Shown here in pieces: positions 22,245 through 45,300 of a DNA stretch of 64,000 nucleotides. The translations under genes and the position numbers were made by a program. Below the pieces are notes generated by a model that was not told the DNA's origin, ran no database searches, and was given only the letters and a program-made list of their open reading frames with translations. Source of the DNA: Flaccisagitta enflata (taxonomy: Eukaryota > Chaetognatha > Sagittoidea > Aphragmophora); NCBI GenBank assembly GCA_965153355.1, contig OZ231126.1, positions 107,322,001 through 107,386,000 on the forward strand. Direction: 5' to 3'. Within the stretch, counting starts at the first letter, position 1. Each line of letters begins with the position of its first letter.

Positions 22245-23219
22245 AACACACACAGAATTCCAAGCATACCTTTCGAACAAACAGCTGGAGAGGCAGGTAA
22301 GCATGAGTGTTTTGGGTTAGACTCAGAATGGATGTTTGCTGAGTTAGTTTTGCTAAATGGAAAACTAGGAGTGATGCACGTAGTAACTAGTCAGTGAGGG
22401 CTTATAAGACCCTTTTCCACATTTTGAGTTTGGGTATAATGAGGGATGTTATTCCACCTGTCAGGATACTGCTTCGCATCCGAAAAACACAAGCAAGCTT
22501 CCTACCTGACAGCAATTACACAGGCGGGCTTGCTGACAGAAGATGGCTGCGAACTTTCCCTTGAATCGTAAGACCCTTTTGACATTTCATTTTAACCCCT
22601 CCATCCCCTGTGTTCCTTCGTCACACCTCCAACCCCTACTCCCTCTCTTTCCGCATCGAAACTAATTGTCCGACTGTCAGCAACTATCCCACTTTACCAT
22701 GTAAATGCAATCTGACTCTCATTCACTTTCCCTTTTTTTCTCTCTCTGTATAAGCTGGCTGAACTCGAATTTTTTTCTTCCGTTCGTTTTGAGCGCGCCA
22801 ACAAGTGATAATCAATACAGTGGAGCCTTGCAAGACAGAATTTCGCAAAAGCCGACTTCTGCGTCTGGAAAAACAACTCTTTACCTTCGGTACTATACCA
22901 TAATATCCACACCAAAGTAAAAAAATAACTTCTCAACTGACGACCGACCGAACCAGACAACAAAGTTGAGCGTGGAACCAAGTGGCGCGTTACTAAAAGG
23001 TCTTTCTCTTTTCTATTCATATAGTTTTGAGAGCGCAACAACGTACGTCATCCGAGTTACTGTGTTCTACAAACAGGATTCTATCCTGGCAATAGACTCC
23101 CAATTGAAAACGTGGAAAGACTACGATATCGACCAAGTAAGTATAGTATAAAGCAAGGCCGTATACACCCCCCCCCTTTCCAGCCATGAACTTATGCCCA
23201 CTTTTTCATTTTACAGTAA
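19734..23219 (+). CDS. Major capsid protein, double-jelly-roll Polinton/adintovirus type, 12 exons
   Basis: Predicted exons: 19734-19875, 20116-20197, 20307-20434, 20652-20768, 20925-21023, 21154-21472, 21678-21842, 22256-22296, 22465-22567, 22755-22916, 23025-23136 and a last exon supplying the stop TAA at 23217-23219. All phases agree and give 490 residues. Early landmarks are SEYVKIRPG and a strand with YLNTR/VFLDIAF. Later come an LCGSFSENL segment preceding an AYLETG turn, and near the end YVIRVTVFYKQDSILAID. In order and spacing these match what is known of the Maverick capsid protein (an EYRP-like start, NG and Y-rich middle, FNGSYxxNP-like turn, and a C-terminal YAEFDNxLEID-like strand). 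No element B copy lies in the window. The assembly of twelve short exons is inferred from splice signals and needs RNA evidence. Confidence 0.75.
19903..20075 (+). mobile_element. GTCGCG-family dispersed repeat in capsid intron 1
   Basis: Begins TTTTTAGCCGCGTGCACGCG followed by ACTCTACAACCC and GTCC/GTCTG repeats, and ends near a degenerate GCCACGTATACAATCTCA. Same family as the insertion at 61418-61566. Confidence 0.6.
21945..22078 (-). mobile_element. GTCGCG-family dispersed repeat in capsid intron 7
   Basis: Reverse orientation: AATGTGACGGA, then GACGGACAGACC-type repeats, then GGGGTGTAGAATCGCGTAGC and ACGCGACTAAAAA. A (CA)n tract follows at about 22115-22254 and runs directly into the exon 8 acceptor (CACACAG). 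Confidence 0.65.
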
Positions 23220-23224
23220 TCATC

Positions 23225-23836
23225 ATGCAAACAAGAAACGCAATACCATCAAGACCTTACAAAGACGCAACATCAAAAACGGATTTATGCAACATTCTTT
23301 CAAACTGCACCATTTGTTATCAATCAACTGGAAATGGCGATTTCATTGTTAGCCACACTGAACTTCCCCGTATTCTACTAAATCGCAAAACATTGGGAAA
23401 AAAAGAATTTGTCAACTTCATAGTACACACAAAAAGTATCCCACATGAATCCACAAACAACCACAGTAGCCCACATGAATACCCACAGGAATTAATAGGT
23501 CATTGGTTCTTACTTACAACAACACTCATTAAAAACCACTGTAGTCATCCCAAAGCAGTCATTTGCGATCCTCTCAACGAAATTACCAAAGACTATGAAA
23601 TTATGGCTAACATAGACACATTCTGTAGAAATAATTCGCTCAGAAAATATGACTTTTCCGCGAAATATCAATTCGACACAAATTATTGTGGCTATCTCGT
23701 ATGCGGGATCATGGCATACATACACGAAAACAAACGACTTAACAAACTTTTGCCATTAAGAAGGCTGTTTCTTCGCAATTCAGTAAAATCAAATGAAAAA
23801 ACAATGCTGAAATCGTATGAAAACCATTTTCTGTAA
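23225..23836 (+). CDS. Adenain-type cysteine protease (capsid maturation protease)
   Basis: A 203-residue single-exon frame; the start at 23225 lies 5 nt after the capsid stop and 8 nt after an acceptor (TTTTACAG). An in-frame ATG at 23186 is less likely, as it lies inside the capsid-stop region. Active-site pattern in order: His in GHWFLL, Asp in VICDPLN, Gln in KYQFDT and Cys in NYCGYLVCG. This is the His-Asp-Gln-Cys layout of adenovirus protease and Ulp1-like enzymes. The length fits the family (about 200 residues). In Polintons this enzyme processes virion proteins. No B copy is present. Confidence 0.85.
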   Translation: MQTRNAIPSRPYKDATSKTDLCNILSNCTICYQSTGNGDFIVSHTELPRILLNRKTLGKKEFVNFIVHTKSIPHESTNNHSSPHEYPQELIGHWFLLTTTLIKNHCSHPKAVICDPLNEITKDYEIMANIDTFCRNNSLRKYDFSAKYQFDTNYCGYLVCGIMAYIHENKRLNKLLPLRRLFLRNSVKSNEKTMLKSYENHFL

Positions 23837-23914
23837 AATTATGTAACATACTACTCCTCATTTTCCGTCGTTTGATCTTATATTGGCCCTAATTTAGGTT
23901 TCAGATAGAAAAAA

Positions 23915-24407
23915 ATGGATTTCTTTCCTACCGACGTCAGACAGAAATGGCGTGTCGTTATGGCGATCACTGTGGTTATCATTATCATATTTCTCTTGGG
24001 ATTTCGAACCTTGATGCACACTCAGGTATAATGCAAACGAGATACCCCATATGATCTACCAATTTTTTCTACCAGTTTTTTATGATTTTGGTCACGGACA
24101 CGCAAATTTAAACCCCGCTTTGTCCATCCACCATTCGGCCTGTCGGACAATCAGACGTTGACCTTATATATAAAGCTTTATAGCAAAACGCTTTCTATTG
24201 TAGGTTGCATCGGTCGATCTCGGCATCTGCGCATGGCAATGCCATTCAACAAACGCCACTTGCATTGCCGCCGACAAGATGCAATGGGAAGAGGAAGAGG
24301 AATTTTGCTTCTTCGCTGCCAACTGGACAAACAGATCGGTCCCAGCCAACAATTGTCGCAAAAGAGACACACAAAACACATCTCGCATAAAAATTGCTAC
24401 AAAATAA
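23915..24407 (+). CDS. Small single-pass membrane protein with cysteine-containing ectodomain (104 aa)
   Basis: Exon 1 (23915-24025) ends CAG|GTATAA and exon 2 (24204-24407) begins after TTGTAG; the junction is phase 0. Residues 16-29 are a hydrophobic Val/Ile/Phe/Leu helix preceded by a short charged N-terminus, giving a likely signal-anchor. The rest has five cysteines, an acidic EEEEE run and two N-glycosylation sequons (NAT, NRS). An acceptor-like GGTTTCAG lies 9 nt before the start. Place in the virion cluster and topology suggest an element membrane protein of unknown role. The intron includes a fragment of the GTCGCG-family repeat. Confidence 0.6.
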
Positions 24408-24589
24408 ACTGAAATACGCTTCGAAATTTGTTAAGAAAATTATTTTCTAGCATTTATAAATTTGTTAATTAGCAATTGATACAATTACACTCTACTATAC
24501 CAATCCAAATTGTTGCAGAACAAAAATGAGAAATGATAAAAACAGCCAACTCCGCTTTGGAATTTAAGACTTTGGAAAGAGACCTAAGA

Positions 24590-24953
24590 ATGACTTCAAA
24601 CAGAAGAACAAAGCAAGGAAGAATTAGAAAGAAAAGAAGAACAACATGTCGAAAACCGAGATCTAGGGTAACTATCAACAAAGCCTAAAAAGCAAATTGT
24701 GACGGACCGAAGGACAGACCGACGGACAAACCGACAGATGGACCAACCGACGAACCGACAGACGAACCAACAAATTGAGGTGTAGAGTAGCGTAACACAC
24801 GACTAAAAAAATGAAATATCAGAGTCGAAAGAAAACAAAATGAATAAATGAATTAACAAAAAACAAAATATAAAGTCAAATTCTTTTACTTTTTTTCAGT
24901 GTCGGAAACGTGCGAGTACGAGAAAAAAAAGAAGAAGACGCAGGAGAAGATAA
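24590..24953 (+). CDS. Arginine-rich 43-aa peptide, candidate virion DNA-condensing protein
   Basis: Two short exons too small for routine calling: 24590-24667 (26 residues, starting MTSNRRTKQ) and 24900-24953 (17 residues ending in seven consecutive Arg, then TAA). The donor is AGG|GTAACT and the acceptor TTTTTTTCAG; phase 0. More than half of the residues are Arg or Lys and there are two Cys. Size, composition and place after the protease resemble the adenovirus core peptide mu and protamines. Adjacent GAA-type DNA could produce Arg-rich frames by chance, but both exons remain open, end at good splice sites and carry basic residues throughout. Confidence 0.5.
24705..24808 (-). mobile_element. 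GTCGCG-family repeat in the arginine-rich peptide intron
   Basis: Reverse orientation: GTGACGGACCGAAGGACAG through GAGGTGTAGAGTAGCGTAAC to ACACGACTAAAAA. Confidence 0.6.
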
Positions 24954-26060
24954 ACTTACCTTTCAAAATGTGTCGTTCCTTTTCCTTATAATCCGCTTGC
25001 ATGCCGTTACTCCTTAATGCATCATGTTATATTTCATAGCGCTATTTAATCGGTCGTATTGTTCTCTTGTCACATAATAAAAAGGAATAAGAAAAGACAA
25101 GGCATGAAAAAGAAGCATTTGTTTTACTCATTCAGATGCCATCTAGCTAATTAACATAAAAAACAAAAGACTAGTCGCACATGAAAAGGAGAAACCATAA
25201 GAATGAGACCAAGTCAAAACCGCCGAAAAAAATATCGTTTAGAACAGATCGGCAAACAAACGAACAAACGTACGAACGAACAAACAAACAAATGAACTCA
25301 TGGCCGTGTATGCCAATGAAAGAAAACAAGCTTAATTGTTATACGAGTTCATAACGTCGCTGAAGTAGAACCAAATGCGCCGCCATGCCAAATGCGTGCA
25401 AGTTAGCAAATAGTGCTGGTACTGAAAAAACACGAAAATACATATTTTTCACACTGTCAGACTCAATCTCACAAATTAAAGGACCGATTGTCTCAACAGA
25501 CGGACGGACAAACAAACAAAAGCTCCCATAGAGTCGCTTGTCCGCGACTAAAAAAGCGAATGACCAACCAATTAAACGGACTGACAAACAGGGATAGTCA
25601 AACGACAAATGAACAGACGGACCAACAGACAAGCATACACAGCAACATGTACCAAACCAACCGACCAACCAACCAACCTACCAACCGACCAACGGACACT
25701 GCCAATTTAAAACGTGCTTTATCGCATTTAAAAGACGAAGAGAAAATACAAGCGAGAAAAAAATATCAAAATGGAGGATCGCGTCTTCTTCTTTAGGCAG
25801 AGAGCAGACATTTATGCAGGAGCTCTTCGAAATTTGCCTGCACGTCTTTTCGGAGAAGGGGAGAAAAAAACCGCAGCTAGAGAAAATGACGAGGGGAGAG
25901 GGGGAATGTTAAAGTGAGCTTGTGAATCCAAAGATCATCTTATTCGAATTTGAGTTTTAAAGATCGAGAAAACTAAAACTTACAAATTGATTTGAGGAAA
26001 AGAAAAGTTCGGTTTGATTTGAGAAATAGAAAAGTTTTGAATCACGAAATCCTTTCAGAG
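24954..26060. other. Junction between elements A and B
   Basis: No confident gene. It contains two reverse-oriented GTCGCG-family repeats (about 25480-25552 and 25640-25735). On the minus strand an acceptor-like TTTTTTCAG at about 25430 opens a 26-residue frame ending at TAA 25343-25345, which could be the last exon of a lost element B tail gene. On the plus strand 25771-25917 is a 48-codon frame (start MEDRVFFFRQ) with an acceptor-like TTCTTTAG inside it. Both are weak. No inverted repeat marking an element end was recognised. Confidence 0.4.
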
Positions 26061-27641
26061 TTACTGTTTTACCAAATCCATATTCGCAGCCTCCACGGAG
26101 AGGTAAAATCTAAGATAGTCAAATCCGTCTATAATGATATTACTAACAATGTGAAACTGAATGCGTGTAAGTAATCTGGTATTAAGCCTGTGATAGCAAA
26201 GGTTGTCATCTTGCTTGCAAATGAATTGATTACTTATTGATGCGTCATCAATCGGAGTGGAGTAAATGATGTTACAGGTTTCAAAAGGTGTGTTTTTCAG
26301 CCAAAAGTTACAAGTGGGCGAAAGAATGATGTTACTGAGCAAATGAAACATTTTTGGTGATGGACGTACAGGGAAAAATGTAGTTTGTCCTTCATTGGTA
26401 ATCGTGTTTGTCAGGTTGTTTTGGGGTGATAGTAAGGCTTGGTTACTGTAAATGGGTCCAATTGTTAATGATGAGTCTGAACCCAAAACATGAGATAGTT
26501 TGGGAGGAAAAATGATTTTGATTGAACTTCCGTTATCAATCAGATACAACGAAGTTTCAAAGTCAACTTTCAATTTTCCCGTTGTTTCATTGAGTGACAT
26601 TGTGAGCAGATGGTCGTTGATTGGTGGGTTTCTGTTCCTTTTGTCTATTTTCTTCGTAAGCAATTGCAGTGTATCATGGAGTTTCATTGCTTGGAAGATA
26701 AGGGCTTTGTTTGCTGCAATAAGACCATTCAGAGAATCTATGGTGCCTGTTGTAAGTGGACTGTTTTGGTTGTTTGGATCACTGTGTTTTATTACATTCA
26801 AAAGTGACAAATAATTCTCATAGTCTGTTTCTATTGCTTGTTTGGGACCATCCTGTTGGTTGCTGACTTCGTCCAGGTCTTTACCATAGAAGAGAGCTAA
26901 ATCAATGACATGGTCGTGTCTTCCTCTAGTTGCTGGACGTTCGTTATGTGGTCTCAATGCCTTAGATTTTAGTAATAGGCTTTCTTCCTTTCTAAGGGTG
27001 TAGTTGTCGCAGTCTTTGCTGTATGTGATGTGATCATCCAATTGATAGCCTGTCTTCCCTAGTTTTTTGTTCAGGAATTCATACAGGACATTTCTCGTGA
27101 AAATGCTGATATTTATGTAGCGGTTAAGAAGTTTGATATCATCTCTTGTCAAAAAATGGGTGTCTTCTGGAGAAAAGACGTTGTCGTCGAGTACAATCTG
27201 CAACATTGATCTTAGTACGAAATGGATGTACGGTATCAATGTTTCACGGTTCAAGAATGTAAGTAACGTGTCTGACTCCGAGGTTATGAGATCTTTCAAA
27301 GGTAAACGATGGAATTGTTTATTCAGCTTGTTTTCAGTGTAGAAGGCTGAATAGAATCGGTTGCCTCCTGCGAGCGCAGATGGAATGTTGACCTGTACTT
27401 TGATTTCTTCATCTTTAGTCACAGTTAACGGTAAGTTGGTTAGTGATAAGTGTGAGATAGCAATTTCTGCATTTGTTGATTTCATGTAAAGTAAGGGAGA
27501 CAGATCAATCGTTCTATCAAGTACTAGTTCAAATGAACCGGCTGAGCTGATGTTTGGATTTGACAAGTTGTTTTCATTATCAGAGTTAGATAAAAACAGT
27601 TGATATGATTCAGTTTCCATTGAAAGATGTGAAAAAGCCAT
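26061..27641 (-). CDS. Probable minor capsid (penton-like) protein, element B
   Basis: Intronless frame of 526 residues, start 27641, only 8 nt after the integrase stop at 27650; TTTTAAAG just before the start could serve as a splice acceptor. It is collinear with the element A protein: variable N-terminus, FELVLDRTIDL and AEIAISHLSLTNLP, a central HFVLRSML segment (HFILRSTL in A), and a TPIDD motif with strand-rich C-terminus. A and B differ at most residues but agree on hydrophobic pattern and length, as expected for a structural protein under selection. The minor capsid assignment rests on this pattern and on gene order. Confidence 0.55.
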   Translation of the reverse strand: MAFSHLSMETESYQLFLSNSDNENNLSNPNISSAGSFELVLDRTIDLSPLLYMKSTNAEIAISHLSLTNLPLTVTKDEEIKVQVNIPSALAGGNRFYSAFYTENKLNKQFHRLPLKDLITSESDTLLTFLNRETLIPYIHFVLRSMLQIVLDDNVFSPEDTHFLTRDDIKLLNRYINISIFTRNVLYEFLNKKLGKTGYQLDDHITYSKDCDNYTLRKEESLLLKSKALRPHNERPATRGRHDHVIDLALFYGKDLDEVSNQQDGPKQAIETDYENYLSLLNVIKHSDPNNQNSPLTTGTIDSLNGLIAANKALIFQAMKLHDTLQLLTKKIDKRNRNPPINDHLLTMSLNETTGKLKVDFETSLYLIDNGSSIKIIFPPKLSHVLGSDSSLTIGPIYSNQALLSPQNNLTNTITNEGQTTFFPVRPSPKMFHLLSNIILSPTCNFWLKNTPFETCNIIYSTPIDDASISNQFICKQDDNLCYHRLNTRLLTRIQFHIVSNIIIDGFDYLRFYLSVEAANMDLVKQ

Positions 27642-27649
27642 GATAGTCT

Positions 27650-29577
27650 TTAAAACATAAGATGTTTGTTAGCTGGTTCATGAAAGATTTTTGCAAACAC
27701 GAGGATGTTTTTTCCGAATATTTTTCGATAGAGTTGAAGGGTTTCCTTTGTTACTTTCTCAATCTGATCCGCTCTTTTGATAGTGTAATAAAGAGTTGAT
27801 TTATTGGAAAGTTTCTTTCTTGATCTCAAGGATTCTTGGGTGTCGTAAACAAAATCTTGAACTATAATTTTGTCACTGGGGTTAATTTCTCTCTCAAACT
27901 TCATTCGTTGTAATTGTTTGTGGTAGGGCGTGACACGTTTCAAGTCAGTGTAATAGTACTTTCTCGATTGGGTGGGGTCAGATGAAATTATGTACGAATA
28001 TGGTAGCATTGTCTTGTCAACCTTGACAATTGTGGCGACATCTTGATGAAACTGTGGATCAAATGAAGAAGCTGCTTTCTGAAATGTCGTTTTTCGTTTT
28101 CTCAGCAAAACTTTTTCTCCTTCATGAAAAATGAGTTTAGGACGTATCGAAAATATGTTGCGGAGTTGTCTTTGTTTGTTTTCATGTTGACTTAGTTGAT
28201 CTCTAGCTACTTTTGCACTAGCTTCTGAGTCAAAATGTGTTTGGAAAGGGGTGAATTTTGTTTGTTTTCCCAAAGAGGAGTGTTTTCGATTATTGAAGAT
28301 TGAAGCAACCAGATGCAACAAGCTTGAATGTCGCAAATGCAAAAAATGGTGTGCGAGTTTAAAGAAAATGACCTTTAAACTCCTGATTGTTCTCTCGATT
28401 ACTAGTGATGCAGTCAGTGTACAAAACAGTGTTTGTTACTAATGAATTATTACAAATATTTTGATCAGTTGTAAAAAAAAAAAAAATAGCGGGCTGAAGA
28501 TTCTTAATTGTCAAGTTAAAAAATTTGATACTCATTAAATATGTTACCACTGTTTTGTCTACTGACTTGACACTTTTGGGAAGAGTCCAGTTTTGACAAA
28601 CCAAAATTTAATTCCAAGATCTTCAGAGAGATGTTTTTTGAACGATTTCTTGAATTCAGAGCTGAAAATATAAAAAAAATATAATAAATGGTTAGTTTAT
28701 ATTTTGAACTATTTTGTTTACAGACTGTTTGGTTTTGCTTAATTCTATTTGTTGGAGGGTTGGTCAGTATGTGATTCGGTACCTCTGTATGTCAGTAATT
28801 AGTTGATTGACGATCATGTTGCAGAATATTGGTTCATTTGGTCTTGTTCTCCTTACCCTCTATCGCTCAAGAATTTAAGGTAACGATCTTGTCCTGTCGC
28901 TCCAAAAAATGGCATAGCATTTTTGAATGCTTTGAGACATTCAGCTGAACTTGGGCGTGACAAGGGAGTGAGGTGCACTAAACGAGAGAACAAATCTTGA
29001 AAGACTACGATGGAGATTTTTTCACCGCTTAAACGTTGCAATGATCGTGGAAGAAATAAAATATCGGCTAAGAGAATATTTTTAGGTGCGTAACATTTGA
29101 ATGAACGTTGCTGAATAGTCCTCGCTCTATTATAAAACAGGGGTGTATATAATTGACTGTTTTTCGGTTATATTTTTTTTACTTGTTTGGTATTATCAAA
29201 TATGCTGAATGATAAAAAAATTTTTTGTTCTTCTCATAAAGTTTTTGATTTTTTATATCTGAACTTTTTTATTCGTCTTTTCTACTTTTTACTGGGGGGG
29301 GGGAAGATACTGGAGGGGGGGGGAGTCAATTTTATACATCCCTGTTTCGAAGCGTTCTTTGATGAAATGATCTAGAAATCTCTTCAATTGAGTTTTTATA
29401 GTTCAATATCTCAGCTTTAGAGACCGCGTACAGTTCTGAGTCTTTTTTTGCTTTCTCATAGATGTTATTTACATTGTCCTCAAGGAACAGGGGGTTGTTG
29501 ATTGATTTATATTTCCTGTACAGATCTTCAATGACGTGGTTCCTGTTGTCGTCACCTTCAAAAACGATCCGATTCAT
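27650..29577 (-). CDS. Retroviral-type DDE integrase, element B, interrupted by a MITE
   Basis: Recognisable parts in order: N-terminal exon from the start at 29577 to the insertion at 29344, the core exon from about 29127 to the donor at 28855, exon 28661-28574, and a final exon from about 28410 to 27650 with no intron where A has one. The first Asp is in LADILFLP, the second in LSDRG and the Glu in VIER, so the triad is present. A 207-bp MITE splits the N-terminal exon. No AG was found at the expected start of the last exon, so that junction is unresolved. An acceptor-like TTTTCCTAAG lies 1 nt before the start codon. The gene may be decayed or rely on unusual splicing. Confidence 0.75.
29138..29344. 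mobile_element. hAT-like MITE in the element B integrase gene
   Basis: 207-bp insert bounded by CAGGGGTGTATATAATTGAC and the inverted AGTCAATTTTATACATCCCT(G), with poly-G runs near one end. Ends, length and homopolymer patch match the 14140-14350 insert. The flanks (TTATAAAA and TTTCGAAG) are only half identical, mostly differing by transitions, so an 8-bp duplication is possible but decayed. Cutting at CAG (left) and TAG (right) on the minus strand would give the same protein length as element A, but the donor would not be GT or GC. Confidence 0.65.
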
Positions 29578-29637
29578 TCTTAGGAAAAGAGAAACAGTGA
29601 AAATATGGAATTAAGGCATAATTCTGCCTACATACGA

Positions 29638-31244
<1,607 letters not shown>

Positions 31245-31505
31245 AGTAACTGTTTAAAAGATAACGAAAAGTGTAAGCAAGCTGAATACTCATGTCTTAT
31301 TTGTTTTGTTGACGTGATTGACTGGTTCCATGATTTTCAATATTATAGATATTAAACGACACTTTTTTATATGAGTTTTGATAATGAGAAGACATTGATT
31401 CTTTAATGAAAGGAACAACATTTGCAATCAAACACATGAAAACACATGAAACACATCAAATACATGAAAATGGGAAAAAAACATGGTTTCGGTAAAATAG
31501 TTACG

Positions 31506-36946
<5,441 letters not shown>

Positions 36947-36964
36947 GTCTGAAAGGAGATGAAA

Positions 36965-43463
<6,499 letters not shown>

Positions 43464-43547
43464 GTTCGTCGCCCATTGTCACTTTTCTCATCAAGTAACA
43501 TGTTTTCTCTCTAATGAAAAAGAAAGGAGATAAATGAAAAGAGAACA
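43464..43547. promoter_or_regulatory. Divergent intergenic region of element B
   Basis: 84 bp between the leftward ATPase start and the rightward small ORF; it corresponds to 3573-3733 of element A. No known promoter element was recognised. Confidence 0.3.
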
Positions 43548-43859
43548 ATGAGTAACTTTAATACGCTGATTCTTGACTATGCCAATTTCAGTACCAGTAG
43601 CATACCCATAAGTTTTCTCGCAATAAAACTGAATAAAACTACAAGAGAAATTAAATTTTTAAAAAACAGTGAACCTTGGAAATATCAAGAATACTTAAAT
43701 CAGTACCAAAAACAAATAAATTTTATAAAACCAATTGAATACCCACCGTTACCTTATCAATGGTACCAAAAGTTTTTGCAATCTGGAGGTCTCACCATGT
43801 TAAATGGAGACTCGTTACCTACACTGAAAACCCTAAATAATCAAAATAATGTCTTTTAA
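43548..43859 (+). CDS. Small conserved element protein, element B copy (103 aa)
   Basis: Starts MSNFNTLILDY. Matches the 160-aa protein at 2189-2671 in order and spacing: I(L/I)D(Y/F)A near the start, a central helix ending in a Tyr/Gln-rich region, then YPPLPYQW versus the A copy's Pro run and W. It is shorter than A, so it may continue by splicing into downstream sequence. Function unknown. Confidence 0.55.
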   Translation: MSNFNTLILDYANFSTSSIPISFLAIKLNKTTREIKFLKNSEPWKYQEYLNQYQKQINFIKPIEYPPLPYQWYQKFLQSGGLTMLNGDSLPTLKTLNNQNNVF

Positions 43860-44634
43860 TGATAACTCTCATTGTTACAGCTTACAGGGACATTCATGTA
43901 TCATGAGAGAAACTGACGATCAACTTTTCAACAACAATATATACAATTTCCGCATCCGGCCTTGTTCAACCAACAATTGCCAACTACTCCTTTTGTTCCT
44001 TCCTTTTATCATCATCCCAACTACTTTTAATCGACTTCACCAAATAATACTTGCACGCGAGACAAACCAAACTTTACTTCAAACAACAGCGGTGTTACAT
44101 AGCACAACCATTTTGCGTCAAACTATAACAAACACTCCGCATCTCTACCCCAATCACTCTTCTCTTTACGTTAATACAACTTTTCAACAACAATATATAC
44201 AATTTCCGCATCCGGCCTTGTTCAACCAACAATTGCCAACTACTCCTTTCGTTCCTTCCTTTTATCATCATCCCAACTACAACACCATCCGACCTTCTTC
44301 TGCCACTCATCTTTTCGACAGTGACGGTACACCGTGTAACGTCAACAGCGACATCAACCCCATTTCCGCCTCACTTCCGCCACCTCCAGGAACTTACAAC
44401 GTCTCTTTGCCGTCTTCCCCATCCCCATTCATCGAGACGGAAGTGGGACGGATCCTTCACGATTACCGCACAACAACAGATTCGGAACCACACCCACCAA
44501 GATTCGACCCAACCTACCCTCCTCCTTCCAACCTCCATCATCTTCCTCAACACTCATTGCCTTCTTCTCAACCACCCTCTCATCATACGTTTCATGCACC
44601 ACCCCAGCAGCAAAGTTGGAGTCACGCCGACTAA
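43849..44634 (+). CDS. Pro/Ser/His-rich ORF containing an internal DNA duplication
   Basis: Open frame overlapping the preceding ORF by 11 nt. A direct repeat of about 100 bp (43923-44023 and 44185-44281, nearly identical) lies inside it, read in different frames in the two copies. The more natural reading (QQQYIQFPHPALFNQQLP) is in the second copy. The second half is Pro/Ser-rich and ends with a Gln/His-containing stretch (HHTFHAPPQQQSW). It may be an exon of the small conserved gene or a separate disordered protein; no homologue in A was recognised. Confidence 0.35.
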   Translation: MSFNDNSHCYSLQGHSCIMRETDDQLFNNNIYNFRIRPCSTNNCQLLLLFLPFIIIPTTFNRLHQIILARETNQTLLQTTAVLHSTTILRQTITNTPHLYPNHSSLYVNTTFQQQYIQFPHPALFNQQLPTTPFVPSFYHHPNYNTIRPSSATHLFDSDGTPCNVNSDINPISASLPPPPGTYNVSLPSSPSPFIETEVGRILHDYRTTTDSEPHPPRFDPTYPPPSNLHHLPQHSLPSSQPPSHHTFHAPPQQQSWSHAD

Positions 44635-44902
44635 ACTACAAAGGTGAGTATTATTTCATTAGTTTTTTTTTAAGTCACACATTATAAAAGAGTAAAAAAA
44701 ACTGTAGAAAGATACTCATTACCGAATGTTGTTCTTTCCTTCCCATTGACTTATGCCCACAATGCTCATTTTTAAAAAAAAAACTCTTTTGTTGATTTTT
44801 TGGCCATTCAAACTGTGTTTGTATACATATGAACCCTTTCGGAATTTCTATCGTTCTGTCTATCTTTTTCTCTCTCTCTGTATGTCTCTCTCATTTTTTT
44901 TG

Positions 44903-44904
<2 letters not shown>

Positions 44905-45001
<97 letters not shown>

Positions 45002-45050
45002 TTTTTTCTGTCTCTCTTTTTTTCTCTCTCTGTCTCTCTCTCTCTCTTTT

Positions 45051-45144
<94 letters not shown>
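44905..45144. repeat. (CT)n microsatellite, interrupted
   Basis: Between the Pro-rich ORF and the zinc-finger gene. Confidence 0.95.
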
Positions 45145-45145
<1 letters not shown>

Positions 45146-45300
45146 AATTTCTCTCATTTTCTCTGATTCCTCTACTGCCTTTATGGACTGTTTTCCTTTT
45201 CTCGATGGTTTTGTTTTCATCTTTTCCTCCTTTTCACAACGATATTAATAACCACGCTAATTTTACATAATAGAAATAAGAATCATAAGGAGAAATAGGA

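Noticed and set aside
25771-25917. 48-codon plus-strand ORF in the A-B junction
   Set aside because: Short, no homologue in the window, overlapped by another plausible frame after an internal acceptor-like site.
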